In this document: one piece after another, positions 20,001 to 27,283 of the stretch
How the letters are laid out: every line of letters starts with the position of its first letter
How positions within the stretch are numbered: the stretch's first letter is position 1
Source: Croceimicrobium sp965228705
Lineage (GTDB): Bacteria; Bacteroidota; Bacteroidia; Flavobacteriales; Schleiferiaceae
DNA: 64,000 nucleotides
Direction: 5' to 3'
Assembly (NCBI RefSeq): GCF_965228705.1
Contig: NZ_OZ245832.1
Coordinates: 744,001-808,000 of the forward strand
Position numbers and translations under genes: made by a program
Notes under the pieces: generated by a model
Databases searched by the model: none
Seen by the model: only the letters and a program-made list of their open reading frames with translations
What the model was told of the DNA's origin: nothing

Positions 20001-20441
20001 GATTACGAGATTGCAGATTTGGTTGAAGCAAATCCTATCGAGGCTGGTTCTTATTGCTATTATGTAAAAGCCATTGAAGGCGGTAATCCCCAGGGAATCG
20101 TTGATAATCAAGGAAATCCTATGAGTGCATTATCCAATCAAGCTTGTTCTCAGCAAAATGCCAAAGTGTACATGGCTACTGCATTCCGTCCGGGAAGTAC
20201 GATTTCCGAGAATCAAACTTATGGTCCCTCCATGCGCTTAAATGATGTGGATAACTATCACTTCTACATCATGAATCGTTGGGGAAAGAAAGTTTTTGAA
20301 ACCAATGATCCTGATGATCGCTGGGATGGTACCTATGAAGGTAACCAGGTCCCTCAAGGGGTTTATGTGAGCTATTTAAAGTTCCAAACCGTGGGTGATC
20401 AGGAAGTTGAGGAACGTCAATCTTTTACCCTTATCCGCTAG
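17037..20441 (+). CDS. Large surface protein with T9SS type-B C-terminal domain, tandem copy 3
   Basis: A 1,134-residue paralogue of the two genes upstream, colinear with them: signal peptide (1-21), N-terminal SHYLGGEIYWEC module, fibronectin-III-like segments and a type-B T9SS tail ending EVEERQSFTLIR. It is the most divergent copy (for example DFSRNALDVSVYVDGDADVRSF against DPSRNSLDISIYIDGQADVRSF), yet short DNA patches match copy 1 exactly, at about 17576-17645 and 18239-18312. Codon choice is closer to neighbouring genes than in the identical tract of copies 1 and 2, which uses many ACG and GTA codons. The three products probably share a surface function. Confidence 0.88.
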   Translation: MKHLKLSLILFLTLLISPLSASHYLGGEIYWECTPGSQYIFTLTLYRDCTGSPITTGPKTIAGPININCNYVASLSGDVSPQCPNSALDLNCADGDPGSIEKFVFRSNPVSLNGVPPAAGWEFSWTGFARPTLQNAGGNTGYYLRSKMFPYTDPNLGTLNTSTCYDNSPVFAQDANAVTCPNFLFEFNHLPSDKDIDSLVFDWAMPKLGANQNIAFNNGYGSTAPFPDVSEDPNNGPNTLDRFSGEITTLANNPNEGWYASCVVIREYRCNQLIGEVYRDVPVYYLDDGDCPTNPSTPSAEIDTALYPNVSRSGNIYRIRTYPKDTVQFRVVARDLDQFGNGSFQQICMKAGGLQLNSNNYASNTGCNGAAPCATLTSFNSTGTYCSVIQNTVEFFWVPDCVHLNFGGCGTASNTYFFTVRMEDDGCAAPKVGLATIIVDVIAGDPTPPDLSCSDVQVDGSIKLSWKQPELDSVLEFNYYRIYGASSPGGPFTVVDSIPHFDTLTTIVPSQGNNSYFFMEMSTGPCDFISKPSDIISPMELTLTPIPPNSPEYAQLNWTAHNGSGLNPLRGNIYQIWKEAPAGSGDWIKVDSTTSLDYIDTVSVCDMLVNYQIRVPDTVVDCYSGSSQDTGRFQDLTNVEDVELARVYVNEDNKAAVEFDSDSIKDIVEFYLLFNDPLNGWVIVDTIPADEPMPYVWDGSAADTRSEQFKILSVDSCENASDDLAVSTFNTVYARNYLNKCEGYSRISWNAYKEFPNGVHEYRVWVQITEDDGTQLPPSIYFTASPMDTSFRQNELKKDYIYCYVIEARDTIADLSSTSNSVCVEAAVPQQSEQLYISKVTNDFSRNALDVSVYVDGDADVRSFQVQRAPQFYGPYETIATMGKPQAPPYILSFQDFGVEPNEFNYYYRLTAIDSCGGYDTISNISTNLKLKVTAAEDVTNRLSWNTYIGWDGYVERYEIYRRPGDGFNWKKVGENITVDGREDTTWIDYEIADLVEANPIEAGSYCYYVKAIEGGNPQGIVDNQGNPMSALSNQACSQQNAKVYMATAFRPGSTISENQTYGPSMRLNDVDNYHFYIMNRWGKKVFETNDPDDRWDGTYEGNQVPQGVYVSYLKFQTVGDQEVEERQSFTLIR

Positions 20442-20463
20442 AAAGGTTAAGGCGATTTCAAGT

Positions 20464-20492
20464 AGCCTCTCCCGAAAGGGAGGGGCTTTTTT
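20464..20492 (+). terminator. Rho-independent terminator after copy 3
   Basis: AGCCTCTCCC and GGGAGGGGCT pair around a GAAA tetraloop and are followed by six T residues. Confidence 0.88.
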
Positions 20493-20553
20493 ATTTTAAG
20501 ATAAGCTTAAACAATAAGCTCATATTGCTAGCGCTAGGTCTACTATTAATTGC

Positions 20554-20561
20554 TAAATTTG
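20554..20561 (+). promoter_or_regulatory. -7 promoter element of guaB
   Basis: TAAATTTG matches TAnnTTTG and lies 30 nt before the ATG at 20592, after the terminator of the surface-protein block. Confidence 0.5.
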
Positions 20562-20591
20562 CGCGCAATTTAATTCTAATTGCACCGCTCT

Positions 20592-22067
20592 ATGTCAACT
20601 TTCAGTGATAAAATCATGGGTGAAGGTTTAACCTATGATGATGTACTTCTCGTACCGGCCTATTCTCAAGTGTTACCACGCGAAGTTGATCTTTCCAGCA
20701 AATTCACGCGTAATATCAGTTTAAAGACTCCCATCATCTCAGCGGCGATGGACACTGTAACCGAAGCTACCATGGCTATTGCAATTGCGCAAGATGGAGG
20801 TATCGGAGTATTGCATAAAAACATGACCATCGAGCAACAGGCGGTGGAAGTGCGTAATGTTAAACGTGCCGAAAGTGGAATGATCCTCGATCCGGTAACT
20901 TTACATGAAACAGCCCTGGTGAGCGATGCCAAGAAAATGATGGCCGATTACCGAATTGGTGGTATCCCCATTGTTAATGATCACAAGAAGTTGATCGGTA
21001 TTATCACTAACCGCGATTTGCGCTTCGAAAAGAATGATATGCGTCCTTTGGCGGAAATCATGACTAAAGATGGATTGGTAACTACCTTCGAAAATACCAG
21101 CCTTTCTGAAGCAGAAGTGATTCTGCAAAAGCATAAAATTGAAAAATTACCGGTAGTCGATAAGGATAATCACCTAATTGGATTGATTACCTATCGTGAT
21201 ATTACCAAATCTCATATTAAGCCTAATGCCAATAAAGACGACTATGGACGTTTGCGCGTAGCTGCGGCAGTAGGAGTTACCCCGGATGTATTAGATCGCG
21301 TTACCGCTTTAGTAGAGTCTAATGTGGATGCCATTATTATTGATACAGCCCATGGCCATAGTGCCGGGGTGGTAAAAGCCTTAGAAGCGGTAAAAGCTAA
21401 ATTCCCTAAACTGGATGTAGTGGTAGGTAATGTGGCTACGGCCTCAGCGGCTCGCTACTTAGCGGATGCCGGTGCCGATGCCATTAAAGTAGGTATCGGT
21501 CCAGGTTCTATTTGTACTACCCGTGTAGTGGCAGGAGTAGGGGTGCCACAGCTTACTGCGGTAATGGAAGCACGTAAAGGTTTGGAAGGTACTGATGTTC
21601 CTCTCATTGCGGATGGTGGTATTCGCTTTACTGGCGATATCGTAAAAGCCATTGCCGCAGGTGCTGATACTGTAATGTTAGGTTCTCTTTTAGCCGGAAC
21701 AAAAGAAGCTCCGGGTGAAACCATTATCTACGAAGGTCGTCGTTACAAGACTTACCGTGGAATGGGCTCCATCGAAGCCATGCAGCAAGGGTCCAAGGAT
21801 CGCTATTTCCAGGATGTGGAAGACGACATTAAGAAATTAGTACCAGAAGGAATTGTAGGTCGGGTGGCCTATAAAGGTGAAGTAGGTGAAGTGATGTATC
21901 AATTTATCGGTGGTTTGCGCGCTGGAATGGGATATTGTGGCGCTGCAGACATTGCTACTTTACAAAAAAATGGCACCTTCGTGCGAATTACGGCCGCCGG
22001 CGTACATGAAAGTCATCCACACGATGTGCATATTACCCGCGAATCACCAAACTATAGCCGTAAATAA
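20592..22067 (+). CDS. guaB: Inosine-5'-monophosphate dehydrogenase
   Basis: A 491-residue cytoplasmic enzyme oxidising IMP to XMP with NAD+, the first step toward GMP. The barrel begins LTYDDVLLVPAYS; two CBS domains are inserted at about residues 95-210 (MTKDGLVTT...); the catalytic Cys308 sits in GPGSICTTRVVAG; the flap contains the GMGSIEAMQQGSKDRYF stretch. I chose ATG at 20592 over an in-frame TTG at 20580 because the shorter protein matches the family's usual start. Ten bases after its stop begins a parvulin gene, so the two may be co-transcribed. Confidence 0.96.
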   Translation: MSTFSDKIMGEGLTYDDVLLVPAYSQVLPREVDLSSKFTRNISLKTPIISAAMDTVTEATMAIAIAQDGGIGVLHKNMTIEQQAVEVRNVKRAESGMILDPVTLHETALVSDAKKMMADYRIGGIPIVNDHKKLIGIITNRDLRFEKNDMRPLAEIMTKDGLVTTFENTSLSEAEVILQKHKIEKLPVVDKDNHLIGLITYRDITKSHIKPNANKDDYGRLRVAAAVGVTPDVLDRVTALVESNVDAIIIDTAHGHSAGVVKALEAVKAKFPKLDVVVGNVATASAARYLADAGADAIKVGIGPGSICTTRVVAGVGVPQLTAVMEARKGLEGTDVPLIADGGIRFTGDIVKAIAAGADTVMLGSLLAGTKEAPGETIIYEGRRYKTYRGMGSIEAMQQGSKDRYFQDVEDDIKKLVPEGIVGRVAYKGEVGEVMYQFIGGLRAGMGYCGAADIATLQKNGTFVRITAAGVHESHPHDVHITRESPNYSRK

Positions 22068-22076
22068 ACTCTGTTT

Positions 22077-24056
22077 ATGATGAAAAACAAGTCCTTAGTA
22101 ATCCTAAGTCTTGCGCTGCTTTGCGGCGGTCTTAAAGCTCAGTCTGAGCTGAACAACAAAGTCCTGTTCACGGTAGAAAATGATACCGTAACCGCCGAAG
22201 AGTATATGGCGGTGTACAATAAGAACCGCGACATTGGTCAGGAAATCGATCCTAAATCTCCCTCGGAGTATTTGGATTTATACCTCAATTTTAAATTGAA
22301 GGTGCACGAAGCCAAAGAAATGGGAAAGGATACCATGCCTGCCTTTTTACGCGAATTCCGCAATTACCGTGAGCAACTCACCAAACCTTATTTATCCGAT
22401 AAGGATGTTACCAAGGAACTGATTCGTGAGGCTTATAGCCGGATGAAGTTCGATGTGCGTGCATCGCATATCATGGTGGGCTTGCCTAAGAACCCTACTC
22501 CCGAAGATACTTTGGCTGCTTATAACAAGATTATGAGCTTAAAGAAAAAGATCGAGGAAGGGGCTTTGTTCGAAGAAGTGGCTCAAACCAATTCCGATGA
22601 TACCTATAGCGCTCGTAAGGGTGGTGATTTAGGCTATTTCACCGTTTTTGATATGGTATATCCATTCGAAAATGCTGCCTATAACACTCGCATTGGAAAG
22701 ATTTCGGATCCGGTACGCAGTCAGTTTGGATACCATATCGTTAAAACAACAGATAAGCGTGATGCTCGTGGTAAAGTTCGCGTAGCACACTTGATGTTGA
22801 TCGATAATGATAAAAGTACTTCACAGCAGAAAGAAGATGTGAAGAAAAAGATCGATGAGATCTACGCCAAGCTTCAAGCAGGAGAGGACTTCGTAACTCT
22901 GGTAAAACAATACTCCGAAGATAAAACCTCCGTTCCACAAGATGGAATCCTCGAAGCTTTTGGAATCAATAAAATGTATCCGGAATTTGAAGATGCGGCC
23001 TTTGCTCTGCAAGACAGCGGTGCATACTCAGAACCAATCAAAACACCAGTAGGTTGGCATATTATTATGCTGGTAGATCATATTGGCGTGCCCGATTTCG
23101 AAGAAGCCGAAGGACAAATTCGCAATAAAGTAGAACGTGATGCCCGGGCGCAACAGAGTCAGGTTTCCGTAATGAAACGCATCAAAAAGGATTACAAATT
23201 TAAAGAGTATCCAAAGGCCTTTAATTGGGTATATCAGCAGGTAGATGAGTCGTTTATGGAGCGTTCTTTTGAAGTGCCTTCAAAGCTTCATCATGCCGAC
23301 CAAAGCGTATTTGAATTTGCCAATTTCAAGTACACGGTAAAAGATATCTTGGCTGTTGTTAAGGATCGTCAAGCGCGCTATGGTCGCGGTGGTAACTTGC
23401 GTTCGCAGGTTTATAAGCTAATTAAAGATTATCAGGAAGAAGAATTATTAAGCTATGAGAAAAGCCGTCTTTCTGATAAATATCCGGATTTCCGAATGTT
23501 GGAGCGCGAGTACTATGAAGGAATTCTACTTTTTGATCTAACTGAAGAAAAAGTTTGGCGTAAGGCCATGACCGATACTACCGGATTAGAGGCTTTCTTC
23601 CAAGAACATCGCGACGATTATCAGTGGGATACGCGCTACAATGTTTATTTAATCAATGCAGTAGATAAGAAAACTGCTAAGAAAGCCAGCAAAGCTTTGG
23701 AAAAAGGCAAGAGTCGGGCAGAGGTGATGAAAGATTTAAATATCGAGTCTAAACTCAATTTAAATATAGACAGTGCTACGGCCGAGTTAAAAGAATTAGG
23801 CGACTGGGCTCCTCTTATTGAGAAGGAAGGTGAGAAAGGTCGTACCGATATTATCGAAGTACATGAGCGTTATAAACAAGCAGTAATTTTAAATATTGAG
23901 GCACCTCGGGCCAAAGAGCTTAGTGAAGCAAAAGGTCGAGTGATTAGCGATTACCAAAGCTATTTGGAACAAGCCTGGATTGAAGAATTACGAGCTAAGT
24001 ATACCGTTAAGGTAAATGAAGACGTTCTGAAGGAAGTCATAAGCGAGCTTGAATAA
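22077..24056 (+). CDS. Periplasmic peptidyl-prolyl isomerase with two parvulin domains
   Basis: A 659-residue exported protein (signal peptide to about residue 22, ending GGLKAQ). Two consecutive PpiC/parvulin domains are visible at about 125-225 (RASHIMVGLP ... ARKGGDLGYFTVFDM ... FGYHIVKTTDKR) and 230-335 (RVAHLMLIDNDK ... VGWHIIMLVDH), followed by a long helical C-terminal region. It probably assists folding of outer-membrane and secreted proteins in the periplasm. It overlaps the next gene by 8 nt; together with the following two genes it forms a SurA-like folding cluster. Two adjacent ATGs (22077 and 22080) are equivalent starts. Confidence 0.9.
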   Translation: MMKNKSLVILSLALLCGGLKAQSELNNKVLFTVENDTVTAEEYMAVYNKNRDIGQEIDPKSPSEYLDLYLNFKLKVHEAKEMGKDTMPAFLREFRNYREQLTKPYLSDKDVTKELIREAYSRMKFDVRASHIMVGLPKNPTPEDTLAAYNKIMSLKKKIEEGALFEEVAQTNSDDTYSARKGGDLGYFTVFDMVYPFENAAYNTRIGKISDPVRSQFGYHIVKTTDKRDARGKVRVAHLMLIDNDKSTSQQKEDVKKKIDEIYAKLQAGEDFVTLVKQYSEDKTSVPQDGILEAFGINKMYPEFEDAAFALQDSGAYSEPIKTPVGWHIIMLVDHIGVPDFEEAEGQIRNKVERDARAQQSQVSVMKRIKKDYKFKEYPKAFNWVYQQVDESFMERSFEVPSKLHHADQSVFEFANFKYTVKDILAVVKDRQARYGRGGNLRSQVYKLIKDYQEEELLSYEKSRLSDKYPDFRMLEREYYEGILLFDLTEEKVWRKAMTDTTGLEAFFQEHRDDYQWDTRYNVYLINAVDKKTAKKASKALEKGKSRAEVMKDLNIESKLNLNIDSATAELKELGDWAPLIEKEGEKGRTDIIEVHERYKQAVILNIEAPRAKELSEAKGRVISDYQSYLEQAWIEELRAKYTVKVNEDVLKEVISELE

Positions 24057-24918
24057 GGTTTTTAGAATAGCATTAATTGCAAGCCTCCTGTTCACCGCAG
24101 GAGGCTGCGATTTTTTCCAGGGTTTGGAAGAGGAGGAGAACAAGGGTCCGATTGTGGCTCGGGTATATGATTCCTATCTCTATCAATCGGAACTGGAAGA
24201 TATCATGCCCAATGGCTTATCCGCTGACGATAGCATAAGTTTTGTTCAGAATTACATTAATGTTTGGGCCAAGAATGAACTCATGATCTATAAAGCAGAG
24301 TTCAATCTTACCGAAGAGCAAAAACAGTTTGAAGAGCAGATTAAAAACTATCGCAATGACTTGTTGAAGTTTGCTTATCAGCAGAAATATGTAGATGATC
24401 GATTGGATACCAGCATTAGCGATGCACAGGTAAAGGAATATTATGAGGCTCATTTGGATAACTTTCAACTGAAAGAGAATATTCTTCAATTACGCTATTT
24501 GAGTGTGCCTAAGGATGCACCTGATGTAGACAAGGTTTCAGCGTTGTTTAAAAGCTCTAAGGCAGAAGATCAAAAGGCATTATTGGATTATGCATTATCC
24601 TTCGCAAGGAGTTTCTCTTTAGAGGATACCAGCTGGATTAGCTTTAATGAGTTCCGCCAATTATTACCGATCCGCACTTATAACCAACAAGACTTCCTGG
24701 CGCAGAATAAATTCGTGGAAATGGAAGCCGAGGGTTTAGTATATTTCGCTGAAATCAAGAATTACAAGATCAAAGACAATCCTTCGCCCTTAATCTATGT
24801 GGAGGATATTATCCGTAAAACTTTGGTAAACAAACGCCGTTTGGATTTGATAGCAGAGTTGGAAAAGAACTTACTTAGTGACGCATTAAAAAAGAAAGAA
24901 TTTGAAACCTACCCTTAA
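24049..24918 (+). CDS. Lipoprotein with SurA-N/PpiC-like helical fold
   Basis: A 289-residue protein with a lipoprotein signal peptide: LFTAGGC places the lipidated cysteine at residue 20. The remainder is mostly helical and acidic and resembles the N-terminal chaperone region of SurA-type proteins (NYINVWAKNELMIYKAEF; VKEYYEAHLDNFQLKENILQLRYLSVPKD) but shows no complete parvulin active site. It starts at a TTG within the end of the upstream isomerase gene and ends inside the start of the next, so translation of the three is probably coupled. Function as a folding factor is inferred from context. Confidence 0.8.
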   Translation: MNKVFRIALIASLLFTAGGCDFFQGLEEEENKGPIVARVYDSYLYQSELEDIMPNGLSADDSISFVQNYINVWAKNELMIYKAEFNLTEEQKQFEEQIKNYRNDLLKFAYQQKYVDDRLDTSISDAQVKEYYEAHLDNFQLKENILQLRYLSVPKDAPDVDKVSALFKSSKAEDQKALLDYALSFARSFSLEDTSWISFNEFRQLLPIRTYNQQDFLAQNKFVEMEAEGLVYFAEIKNYKIKDNPSPLIYVEDIIRKTLVNKRRLDLIAELEKNLLSDALKKKEFETYP

Positions 24919-26263
24919 ATTCTACCTCATATTGGCAGGCTTAAGCCTGAATCTGGCGGTATCAGCTCAACCTAAACTGGTAGATGGCGTTTTGGCTGTT
25001 GTGGGAAAAGAGATTGTACTGAAAAGTGATCTCGACCAAACTGCTGAGGCCCAAATCCGTCAAAATCCTGGTATTAAAGTGAACAATTGCCAGGTTTTTG
25101 AAGATCTATTGATGGAGAAATTATTGCTGCATCAAGCGGCCCTCGATTCAGTGGAAGTAGGAGAGGAAGAAGTGCAAGCCAATATTGATCGTCGTATCGC
25201 GGTATTTATTCAGCAGATTGGTAGCGAAGCCAAATTGGAGCAGTATTACGGAAAATCTATTTTGGAAATAAAGGAGGAAATGGCCCCCTTGATCCAAAAC
25301 CAGCTTACGGCGCAAAGAATGCTGCAGGAAATTAATGGTGATGTAGAAATTACCCCTTCTGAAGTTCGGGAGTTTTATGAGAGCATTCCCAAAGACAGCT
25401 TGCCTCTAATTAATGCAGAGGTAGAGTATGCCGAAATTGCAATTTTCCCTGAAATTACGGATCAAGCTAAGCAAGAAGCCATTGATAAACTGAAAGAAAT
25501 TAAAGATCGAATTGAGAATGGATCTTCCTTCAGTACTATGGCCGTGCTCTATTCTGAGGATCCCGGAAGCTCTCGTAATGGAGGTGAATACAAAGGCATT
25601 AAACGTGGACAGTTCGTAAAAGAATTCGAAGCAGTGGCCTTTAACTTAAAGCTCAATGAGATTTCAGAGCCTTTCCGTACCGAATATGGCTATCACATAG
25701 TACAGATTCAAAAGAAAATTGGCCAGGAATTGGATTTGCGTCATATTCTGATCAAACCCAAAATTTCTGGTGAGGATTTAGAGAAAGCCCGTTCAAAGGC
25801 GGATAGCATCAGAACGCTGATCTTAAATTCCAAAATCAGCTTTGAAGATGCCGCACAAAAGTTTTCAGATAGTGAAGATTCGCGCCTAAACGGTGGTCGG
25901 GTGATGAACCAACAAACTGGTGATAGCCGTTGGGAAACCGGACAATTAGATAAAACGGTATTCTATACCCTCGAAGGAATTGAGGAGGGCACAATTTCGG
26001 AACCGGTATTGTTCCGCACCCGCGATGAAAAAGAAGGCTATAAAATTGTAAAGCTTATTGATCGCAGTGAAGCGCATATAGCAGATATGGCTACCGACTA
26101 TCAACGTATTAAGCAGGTGGCTTTAGCCAAGAAAAAACAGGAAGTATTGGAGGAATGGGTTAATGATAAGATTTTGGATACCTACGTTCGGGTGAACAAT
26201 GATTACTTACAATGCACTTTTGAGCGCCAGTGGCTAAACAATTCCTCGTATGCAGAACAATAG
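24902..26263 (+). CDS. SurA-like periplasmic chaperone / peptidyl-prolyl isomerase
   Basis: A 453-residue exported protein: signal peptide (1-22, ending LAVSAQ), SurA N-terminal helical domain (VDGVLAVVGKEIVLKSDLD...), and two parvulin domains at about 175-275 (AEIAIFPE ... GGEYKGIKRGQFVKEFEAVAF ... YGYHIVQIQKK) and 280-385 (LRHILIKPKIS ... GGRVMNQQTGD). It probably acts in outer-membrane protein biogenesis. The start is a TTG overlapping the upstream gene by 17 nt; the first ATG in frame lies well inside the protein and would remove the signal peptide. The MoxR gene overlaps its 3' end by 14 nt. Confidence 0.9.
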   Translation: MKPTLKFYLILAGLSLNLAVSAQPKLVDGVLAVVGKEIVLKSDLDQTAEAQIRQNPGIKVNNCQVFEDLLMEKLLLHQAALDSVEVGEEEVQANIDRRIAVFIQQIGSEAKLEQYYGKSILEIKEEMAPLIQNQLTAQRMLQEINGDVEITPSEVREFYESIPKDSLPLINAEVEYAEIAIFPEITDQAKQEAIDKLKEIKDRIENGSSFSTMAVLYSEDPGSSRNGGEYKGIKRGQFVKEFEAVAFNLKLNEISEPFRTEYGYHIVQIQKKIGQELDLRHILIKPKISGEDLEKARSKADSIRTLILNSKISFEDAAQKFSDSEDSRLNGGRVMNQQTGDSRWETGQLDKTVFYTLEGIEEGTISEPVLFRTRDEKEGYKIVKLIDRSEAHIADMATDYQRIKQVALAKKKQEVLEEWVNDKILDTYVRVNNDYLQCTFERQWLNNSSYAEQ

Positions 26264-27215
26264 CGGAGACGTAGAAATGGTAAAAGAGTTAGGTGTCAAA
26301 TACCAACTCTTAAAAGATGAAATTGGCAAAGTAATTATTGGTCAGGATGAAGTAATCCACCTTCTTTTACTTTCAATTTTCTGTAAAGGTCACTCGCTTT
26401 TAGTGGGGGTACCCGGATTAGCTAAAACCTTATTAGTTAACACGGTAGCACAGTCATTAGGTCTGAGCTTTCGCCGGATTCAGTTTACACCGGATTTGAT
26501 GCCTTCCGATATTGTGGGAGCCGAAATTCTGGATGAGAATCGTCAATTTAAATTTGTAAAAGGGCCCTTATTTGCTAATATCATTTTGGCTGATGAGATT
26601 AACCGTACCCCTCCCAAAACGCAGTCAGCTTTATTAGAAGCCATGCAGGAACGTTCAGTTACCGCCGGAGGGCATACCTATAAAATGGCTAATCCATTTT
26701 TCGTATTAGCCACACAAAACCCGATAGAGCAAGAGGGAACTTATCCACTGCCAGAAGCTCAGCTCGACCGTTTTATGTTTAATATCGAAGTGGGATATCC
26801 CAGCTTTGAAGAGGAAGTGAGTATTGTGAAAAATACCACTATTGGGGTCGAAGCGGAAGTAAATGAAGTCTTGACAGTTGAAGAAATCGTAAAATATCAA
26901 CAATTGGTGCGTAAAATTCCGGTGAGTGATCATCTCTATGAATATGCCATCCGATTAGTACAAGCAACTCGCCCCGATACCCCTAATGCTAAGGAGGTTA
27001 CCCGCGAATACCTGTCCTGGGGAGCCGGTCCTAGAGCTTCACAAAATTTAATCCTTGCCGCTAAGGCGCACGCTGCTTTGCAGGGCAAGTTTAGCCCTGA
27101 CACCGAAGATGTTATGGCCGTAGCCAAGCCAATATTGCGCCACCGTATTGTGAAGAACTACCGCGCAGAGGCTGAAGGAATCAGTATTGAAAAGATCATT
27201 GAAGGCTTAGTCTGA
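26250..27215 (+). CDS. MoxR-family AAA+ ATPase
   Basis: A 321-residue cytoplasmic ATPase with Walker A GVPGLAKT (residues 53-60), Walker B ILADEINRT (about 112-120), sensor region LATQNPIEQEGTYPLPEAQLDRF and a C-terminal lid domain. MoxR proteins act as chaperones for enzyme maturation or envelope stress, usually with DUF58 and von Willebrand factor A proteins encoded next to them. Those partners are absent here: the next gene is pyrG. Its start overlaps the SurA-like gene, tying it to the folding cluster. Confidence 0.92.
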   Translation: MQNNSGDVEMVKELGVKYQLLKDEIGKVIIGQDEVIHLLLLSIFCKGHSLLVGVPGLAKTLLVNTVAQSLGLSFRRIQFTPDLMPSDIVGAEILDENRQFKFVKGPLFANIILADEINRTPPKTQSALLEAMQERSVTAGGHTYKMANPFFVLATQNPIEQEGTYPLPEAQLDRFMFNIEVGYPSFEEEVSIVKNTTIGVEAEVNEVLTVEEIVKYQQLVRKIPVSDHLYEYAIRLVQATRPDTPNAKEVTREYLSWGAGPRASQNLILAAKAHAALQGKFSPDTEDVMAVAKPILRHRIVKNYRAEAEGISIEKIIEGLV

Positions 27216-27243
27216 AAGGGCTCCGTATACTTGGGATAATTAG

Positions 27244-27251
27244 TAGCTTTG
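27244..27251 (+). promoter_or_regulatory. -7 promoter element of pyrG
   Basis: TAGCTTTG matches TAnnTTTG, 32 nt before the pyrG ATG. No clear -33 element. Confidence 0.45.
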
Positions 27252-27283
27252 CACCCCAGTAGACAACGCAGGTCACCTATACT

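Noticed and set aside
9891..20441. Repeated blocks considered as a CRISPR or satellite array
   Set aside because: Repeat units are whole 3.4-kb coding genes with signal peptides and T9SS tails, not short repeats with spacers.
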